64,000 nucleotides of DNA from VRUE01 sp963714155. Lineage in GTDB: Bacteria; Actinomycetota; Thermoleophilia; Solirubrobacterales; 70-9. The stretch spans positions 1,674,001 to 1,738,000 of the forward strand of contig OY970236.1 in the NCBI GenBank assembly GCA_963714155.1, given 5' to 3'. A program made the translations under genes and the position numbers. Below, one piece after another: positions 1 to 8,023 of this stretch; the stretch's first letter is position 1, and every line of letters begins with the position of its first letter. The notes below the pieces were generated by a model that saw only the letters and a list, made by a program, of their open reading frames with translations, did not search any database and was not told the DNA's origin.

Positions 1-3
1 TTT

Positions 4-25
4 TGGCCACATGTGACCGTGGCCA
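4..25. repeat. short inverted repeat upstream of recA
   Basis: TGGCCAC at 4-10 pairs with GTGGCCA at 19-25 around an 8-nt loop. It could be the end of an upstream transcript, but no T-tract follows on either strand. The rest of 26-229 shows no convincing gene, and no recognisable actinobacterial SOS box was found before recA. Confidence 0.3.
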
Positions 26-229
26 GGGTCAAGTCCACGGGGCGGGGAACGAGGCGTCCGGCGACGGTCGAGAGACCTCCCCGCGCGCTGCCCAAAAGGC
101 TCTTAGAACCCGCTCTTTGCGTCCGGGTGACGCTCTACCGTTCTGTACTCCAGCCGCAGGGTTCGCGATACGCCCCGCTGGCGCAAGTCGAGCTGTCCCG
201 AGACGGGCGGCAGTGAGGTGAAAGAAGAG

Positions 230-1324
230 ATGGCAGACAAAAAGGTGGCTTTGAACGATGTCTCGGCCAAGGAGGCCAAGGCAAAGGACGCGGCCCTCGA
301 GGCCGCGGTGACCCAGATCGAGCGGGACTTCGGGGCGGGCTCCCTGATGCGGCTCGGCGCCGACAGCAAGCTGCCGGTCGAAGCGATTCCGACCGGCGCC
401 GTGGCGCTCGATCTGGCGCTCGGCATCGGCGGCGTGCCGCGCGGGCGCATCGTCGAGATCTTCGGCCCGGAGTCCTCGGGCAAGACGACGCTGATCTACC
501 ACATCATCGCCGAGGCCCAGGCCAGGGGCGGCGTCTGTGTCTTCATCGACACCGAGCACGCGATGGATCCGATTTACGCGCGGGCGATCGGCGTCGACAC
601 CGACGAGCTGCTCGTCTCTCAGCCCGACTACGGTGAGCAGGCGCTGCAGATCGCCGACCGGCTGATCGCCTCAGCCGCGGTCGACGTCGTTGCGATCGAT
701 TCGGTCGCGGCGCTTACGCCGAAGGCCGAGCTGGACGGCCAGATCGGTGACCAGACCGTTGGCCTGCAGGCGCGGCTGATGTCGCAGGCGATGCGCAAGC
801 TGGCCGGCAACCTCAACCGCACCAACACGGTCTGCGTCTTCACCAACCAGATCCGCGAAAAGGTCGGCGTCCAGTTCGGCTCGCCGGAGACCCAGCCGGG
901 CGGCCGGGCGCTGAAGTTCTACTCCTCGCAACGGCTCGACATCCGCCGCATCGAGACGCTCAAGGACGGCACCGAGGCGGTTGGCAACCGGGTCCGGGTC
1001 AAAGTCGTCAAGAACAAGTGCGCGGCGCCCTTCCGCCAGGCCGAGTTCGAGATCGAGTACGGCCAGGGCATTTCGCGCGAAGGCGAGCTGCTCGATTTCG
1101 GCATCGAGCACGACATCGTCCGCAAGTCGGGGGCCTTCTTCTCCTACGGCGAGACGCGGCTCGGCCAGGGGCGCAACAACGCCAAGCAGTTCCTCGCCGA
1201 GAACCCTGAGATCGCCAGCGAGATCGAGGCCAAGGTTCGCACCGCGCTCGGCATCGGCGACGAGGGCGCACCAGCTGAGGCCGCGGCGGAGGTACCACCG
1301 GTTGCGGAGGCGCAGGCTGCCTGA
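230..1324 (+). CDS. recA: recombinase RecA
   Basis: RecA, 364 residues, the ATP-dependent strand-exchange protein of homologous recombination and the co-protease of the SOS response. Walker A GPESSGKTT lies at residues 79-87. The FTNQIREKVG stretch and the acidic-to-Ala-rich C-terminal tail are typical. The ATG at 230 is preferred over the in-frame GTG at 218 because GAGGTG at 215-220 sits at Shine-Dalgarno distance. The usual neighbour recX is missing: the next gene is a membrane cupredoxin, and miaB follows that. Confidence 0.97.
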   Translation: MADKKVALNDVSAKEAKAKDAALEAAVTQIERDFGAGSLMRLGADSKLPVEAIPTGAVALDLALGIGGVPRGRIVEIFGPESSGKTTLIYHIIAEAQARGGVCVFIDTEHAMDPIYARAIGVDTDELLVSQPDYGEQALQIADRLIASAAVDVVAIDSVAALTPKAELDGQIGDQTVGLQARLMSQAMRKLAGNLNRTNTVCVFTNQIREKVGVQFGSPETQPGGRALKFYSSQRLDIRRIETLKDGTEAVGNRVRVKVVKNKCAAPFRQAEFEIEYGQGISREGELLDFGIEHDIVRKSGAFFSYGETRLGQGRNNAKQFLAENPEIASEIEAKVRTALGIGDEGAPAEAAAEVPPVAEAQAA

Positions 1325-1345
1325 CGGCGCCTGCGCTTCAGTGGA

Positions 1346-1351
1346 TAGGAT
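1346..1351 (+). promoter_or_regulatory. candidate -10 TAGGAT, leaderless type
   Basis: TAGGAT ends 9 nt before the ATG at 1361, and no Shine-Dalgarno is visible. Part of the window-wide TANNNT pattern. Confidence 0.5.
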
Positions 1352-1360
1352 GCCCGCCGC

Positions 1361-1948
1361 ATGAGCAACGGCGACCTTTTCTACGTCTGCGGGATCGCGC
1401 TCGCGGTTTCCGCGGTCGTATTCAGCTTCATCGGCCTGCGGGTCAAGGGCTTCCCGGGTAAAGCCGCGCCGCTCGTCGTGCTCTGGTTCGCGGTCCTCGT
1501 CGGCGCCAGCGCGACTTTTTCTGTGCTGCACGCCCAGGACGAGGAGACGGCGAAGGCGGCGGAGTTCGAGAGCGCGAACGAGGAGATCATCAAAGAGGAG
1601 GCGTCTCCGGAGCCCGAAAGTGACAAGGCGCCGGCGACGAAGCCCGAGCCGGCCACCGAGGGCCCTGGCGGAACCCTGCAGCTTGCCGCCTCGCCCAGTG
1701 ATCTCGCCTTCGACACGACGAGCTTGACCAGCAAGCCGGGCAAAGTGACGATCGACTTCGACAACCCGGCGGCGCTTGAACACAACGTCGCGATCGATCA
1801 GGACGGCAAAGAGATTGCCAGCTCCGCAACCATCACCGAAGGCAAAACCTCGGTCACAGCCGACCTTGCCCCCGGCACCTACACCTTCCTCTGCACTGTT
1901 CCGGGGCATGCCGAAGCCGGCATGCAAGGCACCCTGACGGTGCGATAG
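1361..1948 (+). CDS. membrane-anchored cupredoxin-domain protein
   Basis: 195 residues. Two hydrophobic segments (about residues 8-26 and 34-54) are followed by an acidic Glu/Pro/Lys linker (about 60-103) and a C-terminal blue-copper fold. Candidate type 1 copper ligands are His141, Cys178, His183 and Met188 in an EHN...CTVPGH....M arrangement, as in plastocyanin and azurin. The copper domain is predicted to face outside, probably as an electron carrier or copper-binding protein. It occupies the recX position between recA and miaB, although nothing suggests a role in DNA repair. Its physiological partner is unknown. Confidence 0.8.
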   Translation: MSNGDLFYVCGIALAVSAVVFSFIGLRVKGFPGKAAPLVVLWFAVLVGASATFSVLHAQDEETAKAAEFESANEEIIKEEASPEPESDKAPATKPEPATEGPGGTLQLAASPSDLAFDTTSLTSKPGKVTIDFDNPAALEHNVAIDQDGKEIASSATITEGKTSVTADLAPGTYTFLCTVPGHAEAGMQGTLTVR

Positions 1949-2050
1949 GCGGCGCATCTCGGGGTCATAAGTCGCTTGCGTGCAGAGTACGCGGCGCTCC
2001 CTGCTTCCCCCGATCTGCTTGCCTCTCACACCGTCAGTACCCTGGGGGAC

Positions 2051-3373
2051 ATGGGGAAGCGGTACCACGTCACCACGTTCGGTTGTCAGATGAACGTGCA
2101 TGACTCCGAGCGGATGCGGGGGATGCTCGAGTCGCTCGGCTATGAAGAGGCCGAGAGCCACGATGACGCCGACCTGATCCTTTTCAACACCTGCTCGATC
2201 CGCGAGTCGGCCGATAACCGCTTCGTCGCCCGCCTGGGCGAGGCGAAGCGGCTCAAGTCCGAACATCCGGACCGGATCGTGGGGGTGGGCGGTTGCTGGG
2301 CGCAATCGGTCAAGGACGAGGTCTTCCAGCGCTTCCCCTTCGTCGACGTCGCCTTCGGGCCCGGGCAGATCCACAAGCTCGCCGAGTTCCTCAACTCCGA
2401 CTCGCTCAGCGCCCAGGGCTACTTCGAGTTTGAGGACTTCTCCGGCCATCTGCCGACGCGCCGCGTGCGCGAGTTCCAGGGTTGGCTGCAGGTCTCCCAG
2501 GGCTGCAATTGCAAGTGCGCCTACTGCATCGTCCCCTCGACCCGGGGGCGCGAGGTCAGTCGCGATCCGGCCGAGCTCGTGATCGAGGCCCGGGCGCTGG
2601 CCGCCGACGGCGTCAAAGAGGTGACGCTGCTCGGACAGAACGTCAACAGCTATGGCCGCGACCTGCCCGTCGAGTCGCGGATCGGCTTCGCCGAGCTGCT
2701 CGGCCTGGTCGATGCGATCGATGGGATCGAGCGGATCCGCTACACCAGCCCGCACCCCAAGGACATGAAGGAGGACGTGATCCGCGCCCACGCCGATCTG
2801 CCCTCGGTCTGCGAGCACATCCACCTGCCGCTGCAATCGGGCTCGAGCGCGATCTTGAAGCGGATGCGCCGTACCTACGATCGCCAGCGCTACATGGACC
2901 GCGTCTCGCTGATCCGCGAGCACGTTCCCGACTGCGCGATCACCACCGACATCATCGTCGGCTTCCCGGGTGAGAGCGAGGCCGACTTCGAGCAGACGCT
3001 GGAAGTGGCTGAGGAGGTCGGCTACGACAGCGCCTTCACCTTCATCTTCTCGCCACGGCGGGAAACTGAGGCAGCGGAGCTTGGGGATCAAATTCCGCAT
3101 CCGGCCAAGGTCGAGCGGATGGAACGGCTGGTGGAGGTGGTGCAACGGCGGGCCGCGGAGCGAGCGCAGCGGTTCGTCGGGCGGGAAATCGAGGTCCTGG
3201 TCGAAGGAACCAGTCGCACCGATGAGACGCGGCTGCGCGGGCGGTCTCGACATAACAAGGCGGTCAACTTCGAGGGGACGGCACAGCCCGGGGAGTTCGT
3301 GATGGTCGAGGTCGAGTCGGCCACCTCGCAGACTTTGATGGGGACGGAGAGGCTGCTTAGCCGGGTCGGTTAA
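2051..3373 (+). CDS. miaB: tRNA-2-methylthio-N6-dimethylallyladenosine synthase MiaB
   Basis: 440 residues. Radical-SAM methylthiotransferase that converts i6A37 to ms2i6A37 in tRNAs reading UNN codons. The N-terminal UPF0004 domain has the cysteines of the second Fe-S cluster (GCQMN at 11-15, then NTCS and GGCWAQS). The radical SAM CxxxCxxC motif (CNCKCAYC) lies near residue 155, and a TRAM domain is C-terminal. The ATG at 2051 was chosen because the protein then begins directly with the conserved YHVTTFGCQMN strand. An open frame extends upstream to a TTG at 1976 without recognisable conservation. It precedes miaA, whose product makes its substrate. Confidence 0.95.
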   Translation: MGKRYHVTTFGCQMNVHDSERMRGMLESLGYEEAESHDDADLILFNTCSIRESADNRFVARLGEAKRLKSEHPDRIVGVGGCWAQSVKDEVFQRFPFVDVAFGPGQIHKLAEFLNSDSLSAQGYFEFEDFSGHLPTRRVREFQGWLQVSQGCNCKCAYCIVPSTRGREVSRDPAELVIEARALAADGVKEVTLLGQNVNSYGRDLPVESRIGFAELLGLVDAIDGIERIRYTSPHPKDMKEDVIRAHADLPSVCEHIHLPLQSGSSAILKRMRRTYDRQRYMDRVSLIREHVPDCAITTDIIVGFPGESEADFEQTLEVAEEVGYDSAFTFIFSPRRETEAAELGDQIPHPAKVERMERLVEVVQRRAAERAQRFVGREIEVLVEGTSRTDETRLRGRSRHNKAVNFEGTAQPGEFVMVEVESATSQTLMGTERLLSRVG

Positions 3374-3374
3374 G

Positions 3375-3408
3375 TGGGTGGTAGGGCAACCCTCCACGGA
3401 ACCACCCA
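3375..3408. repeat. hairpin filling the miaB-miaA gap
   Basis: TGGGTGGT at 3375-3382 pairs with ACCACCCA at 3401-3408. AGGG/CCCT (83-86 and 90-93) forms a small inner stem. It occupies most of the 47-nt gap and begins next to the miaB stop. No U-tract follows. Confidence 0.6.
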
Positions 3409-3420
3409 GTTGCTGTCGGC

Positions 3421-4152
3421 ATGGACGTAGTCGCGATATTTGGACCGACCGGCGTCGGCAAGACCGGGGTGGCGATCGCGCTTGCCGAGCAGCTGCGAAA
3501 GCGCGGCGAGGACCCGCTAGCGATCTCCTGCGATGCGCTGCAGGTCTACGAGGGGCTGTCGGTGCTCACGGGGGTCGCCACGGCAGAGGAGCAGGCGCGC
3601 CTGGAGCACAGGCTCGTCGGTTTCGTCCCCGTCACCCAGCCGTTCTCGGTCGGGGACTACATGCCGCTGGCGCACGCGGAGATCGATCGGGCGCTGGACG
3701 CGGGGCAAAGGCCGATCGTGGTTGGGGGGACCGGCCTCTACCTCCGGGCTGCGCTGGGGGAGCTGTCCTTGGTCAAGGCGCCGCCGGAATCTGAGGACTC
3801 GGAGCTGTGGTCGCCGCAGACTCGGCATCCGACGGCGATATTCGGGCTCGATATGGATCGAGAAAAGCTGTACGAGCGGATCGACGCGCGGACCGAGGCG
3901 ATCGTTGCCGCAGGGGCGCGAGAGGAGGTCGAGCGGGCCGAGGCGGCGGGTCCCTCGCGCACAGCCCGCAAGGCCCTTGGCTTCGACGAGGTACTCAGCG
4001 GCGACCTCGAGCGGATGCAGCAGCGCTCGCGCAATTACGCGCGGCGGCAGCTGACCTGGATGCGCAAGGTTCCGAACCTGCGCTGGATCGATCGCGCCGG
4101 TCGCGACGACGCAATCGTTGCCGCCGAGATCGCCGACGCGCTTGCCGAATAG
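3421..4152 (+). CDS. miaA: tRNA dimethylallyltransferase MiaA, shortened
   Basis: 243 residues against about 300 for typical MiaA. Transfers dimethylallyl to A37 of tRNA. The P-loop GPTGVGKT is at residues 8-15, the DALQVY motif carries the catalytic Asp, and GGTGLYLRA is present, followed by a C-terminal helix rich in Arg and aromatic residues (RNYARRQLTWMRK). The segment normally found after GGTGLYLRA, about 55-60 residues of the insertion region that helps hold the anticodon stem, is replaced by a short linker (about residues 110-140). The frame is intact, so this looks like a compact variant rather than a broken gene. The TAG stop doubles as part of a promoter-like hexamer for dapF. Confidence 0.9.
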   Translation: MDVVAIFGPTGVGKTGVAIALAEQLRKRGEDPLAISCDALQVYEGLSVLTGVATAEEQARLEHRLVGFVPVTQPFSVGDYMPLAHAEIDRALDAGQRPIVVGGTGLYLRAALGELSLVKAPPESEDSELWSPQTRHPTAIFGLDMDREKLYERIDARTEAIVAAGAREEVERAEAAGPSRTARKALGFDEVLSGDLERMQQRSRNYARRQLTWMRKVPNLRWIDRAGRDDAIVAAEIADALAE

Positions 4153-4155
4153 TCT
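4150..4155 (+). promoter_or_regulatory. candidate -10 TAGTCT, leaderless type
   Basis: TAGTCT includes the miaA stop codon and ends 6 nt before the GTG start of the dapF homologue at 4162. Confidence 0.45.
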
Positions 4156-4161
4156 GCGCCT

Positions 4162-5007
4162 GTGAGATTCGAGAAGTGGCAGGCGCTGGGCAACGACTAC
4201 CTGATCGTCGAGGCCGATGGGCTTCCCTGGGAGCTGACGCCCGCACGGGTGAGGCTGATCTGCGATCCGCATTTTGGGCTTGGCTCGGACGGAGTGCTGC
4301 TGCTTTCGCGCAGCGAGAATCCCGAGTACGTCGCCTCGCTGCGAATCTTCAATCCGGATGGATCGGAGGCCGAGCTCTCGGGGAACGGGGCGCGGGAGGC
4401 GATCCTCTACCTACGGCGGCACGGCTGGACCCAGGAGGACACTTTCTCGATCCTCACGGCTGCCGGGCCGGTGACGCCGACGATTACCTCGGAGCGGACC
4501 TGCTCGGTCGCGATGGGGCGGGCGGCTACGAGCTCAAGGGACTTCCCCTCCGGCGGAGCGGATGGCCGGGGCGCGGTGAGCAGCGGGGGGCGCGAGTGGG
4601 ACTTCCAGCACGTCTCGATCGGCAACCCGCAGTGCGCGATCGTGGCTGGCGATGAGCTTGACCAACTCGACCTGTCCGCAATTGGTCCCGGGATCGAAGG
4701 CAACGAGCTCTTCCCCAACCGCACCAACGTCTCCTTTCTGCAAATCGACGGCAGCCGGGTGCGGGCGCGGATCTTCGAGCGCGGTGTGGGGGAGACGCTC
4801 TCCTCGGGGACCGGTGCCAGCGGGGCGGCGGTAACGGCCTTCCTGCGCGGCGCGGCGAGCCCGATCACGGTCGAGCTCGAAGGCGGTGAGCTCGAGGTCG
4901 AGATCTCGCCAGAGCTCGACGTCACCTTGAGCGGCTGGGCCGAGGCGATCTGCTCGGGAGAGCTCTCGCCGGAGCTGCTCGCCGCGCTGTCCGAGCTGGA
5001 CGGCTAG
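4162..5007 (+). CDS. dapF: diaminopimelate epimerase homologue lacking both catalytic cysteines
   Basis: 281 residues with the DapF fold signature: GND at 10-12, FNPDG with Asn64, SGNGAR at 73-78, ERG at 207-209. DapF normally interconverts LL- and meso-diaminopimelate with two active-site thiols. Here the first position (canonical GNGARC) is Glu79, and the second (canonical ACGTGA) is Ser215 in SSGTGA. The GNPH motif also reads GNPQ. Substrate-binding residues look conserved but two-thiol chemistry cannot operate. The gene starts with GTG and is followed 12 nt later by a DapL-like aminotransferase, which argues for a continuing role in DAP metabolism. It may be a converted enzyme or a binding protein, or the cell may use LL-DAP. 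Confidence 0.85.
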   Translation: MRFEKWQALGNDYLIVEADGLPWELTPARVRLICDPHFGLGSDGVLLLSRSENPEYVASLRIFNPDGSEAELSGNGAREAILYLRRHGWTQEDTFSILTAAGPVTPTITSERTCSVAMGRAATSSRDFPSGGADGRGAVSSGGREWDFQHVSIGNPQCAIVAGDELDQLDLSAIGPGIEGNELFPNRTNVSFLQIDGSRVRARIFERGVGETLSSGTGASGAAVTAFLRGAASPITVELEGGELEVEISPELDVTLSGWAEAICSGELSPELLAALSELDG

Positions 5008-5010
5008 ATT
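5005..5010 (+). promoter_or_regulatory. candidate -10 TAGATT, leaderless type
   Basis: TAGATT contains the dapF-homologue stop codon and ends 9 nt before the ATG at 5020. Confidence 0.45.
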
Positions 5011-5019
5011 TCCGCGCCC

Positions 5020-6189
5020 ATGGGAATCTCGGACCCGTCCAAGCGGCTGGAGGCGATGCCTCCCTACATGTTCCAGGAGCTGGAGCGGCGCATTGCCGAC
5101 AAGCGTGCCGCCGGCATCGACGTGATCAGCCTCGGCATCGGCGACCCCGACCAGCCGACCTACCCGCACGTCGTCTCGGCGATGCAGGAGGCGGTGGCCG
5201 ACCCCGGCAACCAGCAGTACCCGAGCAACCGCGGTCGTGAGGAGTTCCGCCAAGCCTTCGCTGACTTCTACGACCGGCGCTTCGGGGTCGAGATCGATCC
5301 CGAGAGCGAGGTGATCCCGGCGATTGGCGCCAAGGAGTGCATCTACAACCTCTGCTTCGCCTTCCTCGACCCGGGCGGAGTGGCGCTCGCCTCCGACCCT
5401 GGCTACCCGGTCTACACCGGCGGCCCGATCCTCGCCGGCGCCACCCCCGAGCTCTTGCCGTTGGTGCCCGAGCTGGGCTTTGCTCCGGACCTCAGCGCCG
5501 TTCCCGCCGAGGTCGCCGCCAAGGCGCGCCTGATGTTCATCAACTTCCCCAACAACCCGACCGGGGCGGTCGTTCCCGAGGGCTTCTTCGAGATGGTCGT
5601 CTCCTTCGCCCGCGAGCACGAGATCCTCGTCGTCCACGACAACGCCTACTCGGAGACCACCTACGACGGCTACGTGGCGCCCAGTTTCCTCGCCACTCCC
5701 GGGGCCAAGGAGGTCGGGGTCGAGGTCTTCTCGCTCTCCAAGGGCTTCAACATGACCGGCTGGCGCTGCGCCGCGATCCTCGGCAACGCCGAGGCGGTGC
5801 AGACCTACTGGCGACTGAAGACCAACGTCGACTCCGGTCTCTTCGAGGCGGTCCAGATGGCCGGCGTTGCCGCCCTGCAGGGCCCCAGCGGTCCGCTCGA
5901 GCGCATGAACGAAACCTACGTCCGCCGCCGCGACCTGGTGGTCAGCGCCCTGCGCGAGATCGGCGTCGAGGTGAACGCGCCGAAGGGCACGATCTACGTC
6001 TGGGCGCCGGTACCGGAGGGCCACACCTCGACCTCCTTCTGCGAGCTGGTGCTCGAAGAGGCGGCGGTGGTGATCTCACCCGGCTCGATGTACGGGCCCA
6101 GTGGCGAGGGCTTCTTCCGCATCTCGCTGACCACGCCCGACGACCGCATCACTGAGGCCGTCGAGCGCATGCGCCAGTACCTGTCCTAG
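5020..6189 (+). CDS. LL-diaminopimelate aminotransferase-like PLP enzyme
   Basis: 389 residues, fold-type I class I/II aminotransferase. NNPTG is the cofactor-site motif, DNAYSE follows, and SLSKGFNMTGWR carries the PLP lysine. The early SLGIGDPDQPTYPHV segment and the sequence around the lysine are like DapL, which makes LL-diaminopimelate directly from tetrahydrodipicolinate. Placement beside the dapF homologue supports that assignment. Related aminotransferases acting on alanine, aspartate or aromatic residues cannot be excluded from sequence alone. It ends immediately before the convergent lipoprotein gene. Confidence 0.8.
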   Translation: MGISDPSKRLEAMPPYMFQELERRIADKRAAGIDVISLGIGDPDQPTYPHVVSAMQEAVADPGNQQYPSNRGREEFRQAFADFYDRRFGVEIDPESEVIPAIGAKECIYNLCFAFLDPGGVALASDPGYPVYTGGPILAGATPELLPLVPELGFAPDLSAVPAEVAAKARLMFINFPNNPTGAVVPEGFFEMVVSFAREHEILVVHDNAYSETTYDGYVAPSFLATPGAKEVGVEVFSLSKGFNMTGWRCAAILGNAEAVQTYWRLKTNVDSGLFEAVQMAGVAALQGPSGPLERMNETYVRRRDLVVSALREIGVEVNAPKGTIYVWAPVPEGHTSTSFCELVLEEAAVVISPGSMYGPSGEGFFRISLTTPDDRITEAVERMRQYLS

Positions 6190-7041
6190 CTACTCGACCT
6201 CGACTTCGTCGACCATTCCCTTGAGGGCGTGCGGCGGGCCACCCTGGCGATCGGTGATGAAGCAGAAGAGAACGTAGCGGCCCGGCTTCAGGTCCAGCGT
6301 CACCAGCTGCCCTTCGCCACCTTCGAGTACGGCCGTGGACTGGAAGCCTTTTTCGTCGAAGGGCGGTTTGCCTTGTTCGCTTTTGAAGAACTGCTCCACG
6401 TCGTCCGCCGTGCTGTCACCGGATAGCGGTGCGGCGAGCAGGTGGTGTGGCTGGGTGCCGGTGTTCTCGAATGCGACCTCGGTCTTGCCCGAGGCAAGCT
6501 GGTCGGCCTTGAAGCCGTACTCGAAGGCGTCGACCGTCTCGTCGGCTTCCACCGTCTCCTCGGAGGCATCGCCGCTGACCTCCACGGCCGGGACCGAGGC
6601 GGGATCCGACTGGTCCTGGCTGCCTTCGGTGTTGAACGCGTAGTAGGTGCCCGGCTCCAGTACCTGGGTCACGGTCCGGCTCTCGCCCGAAGCCGTCGTG
6701 CCGACGCCACCCGCGGCGAAGAACCACTCGGGGAAGGCTTTGCCCTGCGTCGCGGCTTCCAGCCCCTTCACCACTTCCTCGGCCGAGTGATCGCCCTCGA
6801 TCCTGATCAACTGCAGGTCGCCTTCGCCTTTGCGGTCGTTTTTCAGGGTGATCTCGGCCAGGCCTGTCTCGGCTTCCGAGGGGGCGCTGATCTTGGCGCT
6901 CTTGCCGTCTCCGCTCAGGGTGAAGGTGAGACTTTGCGTCTCCTCCGAGTCGCCGCAGGCGGTAAGGCCGAACGCGGCTAGAACGGCGAGGGCAAGGCAG
7001 GCTGCAATGCGGAATGACGATCGACTGGCGCTCGGTCTCAT
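6190..7041 (-). CDS. secreted lipoprotein with a cupredoxin-like C-terminal domain
   Basis: 283 residues. A type II signal peptide ends in the lipobox LTAC with Cys29. The mature protein shows two beta-rich halves joined by an acidic linker. The C-terminal half has PHH followed by a CFITD..GGPPHALKGM segment, that is Cys, His and Met spaced as in blue-copper proteins, so copper binding is plausible. The N-terminal half lacks an obvious metal site. The start at 7041 is set by GGGGAG a few bases upstream and by the signal peptide beginning there. Role unknown. Confidence 0.65.
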   Translation of the reverse strand: MRPSASRSSFRIAACLALAVLAAFGLTACGDSEETQSLTFTLSGDGKSAKISAPSEAETGLAEITLKNDRKGEGDLQLIRIEGDHSAEEVVKGLEAATQGKAFPEWFFAAGGVGTTASGESRTVTQVLEPGTYYAFNTEGSQDQSDPASVPAVEVSGDASEETVEADETVDAFEYGFKADQLASGKTEVAFENTGTQPHHLLAAPLSGDSTADDVEQFFKSEQGKPPFDEKGFQSTAVLEGGEGQLVTLDLKPGRYVLFCFITDRQGGPPHALKGMVDEVEVE

Positions 7042-7104
7042 TTCAAACTCCCCTTGATTGACTGACGAGACATCCGTACCCCCGGACGAGAACACGCTAT
7101 CCGC

Positions 7105-7944
7105 TTATGCGGTCGCCCTCTCGTCGCGCTTTTCCCAGTAGCGATTGAGGCCGCGCCACTGGTACTGGGGCGGGACGCACTGGATCAGCTCCTCGGCCGT
7201 CTCGGGCCCGACGCTCTCGGTCACCAGAGCGCGATGGTGGGCCTCGTAATCGGCCTCTGAGAATTCGCGGGCGAGGTCGGCCTCTTCCCGCAGGCGGGTC
7301 CTGACTACCTGGAGGTGTTCGAGCGGATCGTCGACCTGGCCGAAGTGGGTGAGGGCGAGGCGCTCGGGACGCCACGATTCGACCGTGGCGATCGAGTCGA
7401 GCCAGGTCTCGACGTCGATGTCCGGCGGTGGCGTGGGGGGGACGACGAGGTTCGAGGGCGGGATGCGGACCGCTGCCACATCGCCGACGAAGGCCGTGCC
7501 GGAGTCCTGGTGGAAGTAACAGACGTGGTGGGAGGCGTGGCCGGGCGTGTAGGCGACGCGCATGCCGAGCACGTCCTCGCCGCCGGCGAGGGGCTTCACG
7601 TTGGCCTCGGGGACGGGCACGATCTCACCCCAGAGGTACTCCATCTGGTCGCCATAGAGCCGCTCAGCGCTGGCCAGCAACTTCGAGGGATCGATCAGGT
7701 GGCGGGCGCCGCGCTCGTGCACGTAGACCTCGAGCTCGGGCCAGCGCCGCACCAGCGCCCCGGTCGCCGCGGCGTGGTCGAGGTGGATATGAGTGAGCAG
7801 GATTGCCCGTGGCTGCTCGTCCCCGAGCGCCTCCAGCAGCGTGTCCATCGAGGACTGCGGACCCGGGTCAACCAGCGCCCCATCGACCTCCCAGCAACCG
7901 ATGACATGCGGTCGCCCCAAATGCATAACGTCGATTACACGCAT
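7105..7944 (-). CDS. metallo-beta-lactamase-fold hydrolase
   Basis: 279 residues. The zinc-binding motif THIHLDH appears near residue 55, followed by the later GHASHH, GDVAA and THFG elements of the glyoxalase II-like branch. It is probably cytoplasmic, with no signal peptide. The substrate is unknown: thioesters, lactones and glutathione-type conjugates are the usual possibilities. It lies downstream of an SDR gene, separated by a long hairpin, so the two may not be cotranscribed. Confidence 0.8.
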   Translation of the reverse strand: MRVIDVMHLGRPHVIGCWEVDGALVDPGPQSSMDTLLEALGDEQPRAILLTHIHLDHAAATGALVRRWPELEVYVHERGARHLIDPSKLLASAERLYGDQMEYLWGEIVPVPEANVKPLAGGEDVLGMRVAYTPGHASHHVCYFHQDSGTAFVGDVAAVRIPPSNLVVPPTPPPDIDVETWLDSIATVESWRPERLALTHFGQVDDPLEHLQVVRTRLREEADLAREFSEADYEAHHRALVTESVGPETAEELIQCVPPQYQWRGLNRYWEKRDERATA

Positions 7945-7957
7945 CGAGTTCGCCTAT

Positions 7958-8023
7958 GGGTGTCGGGGGAGGGCTCGACGGAGCCTCCCCGCTGTTGCTC
8001 CGGCGAGTCCTCCCCCGACACCC
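7958..8023. repeat. long hairpin between SDR and MBL genes
   Basis: Perfect 15-bp arms lie at 7958-7972 and 8009-8023. The stem continues inward through CTCG/CGAG and CGGAG/CTCCG with one mismatch. It begins at the SDR stop and ends 13 nt before the MBL start. No T-run follows, so it is a non-canonical terminator or an RNA structure. Confidence 0.75.

Noticed and set aside
1..229. LexA/SOS box before recA
   Set aside because: No GAAC-N4-GTTC-like site found there or before dinB.
671..3397. Minus-strand open frame of about 900 codons
   Set aside because: Antisense to recA, cupredoxin and miaB, no recognisable domain; a product of high GC in the third codon position.
4162..5007. dapF homologue as a pseudogene
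   Set aside because: The frame is intact, the substrate residues are kept, and it has a promoter-like hexamer and close downstream partner.
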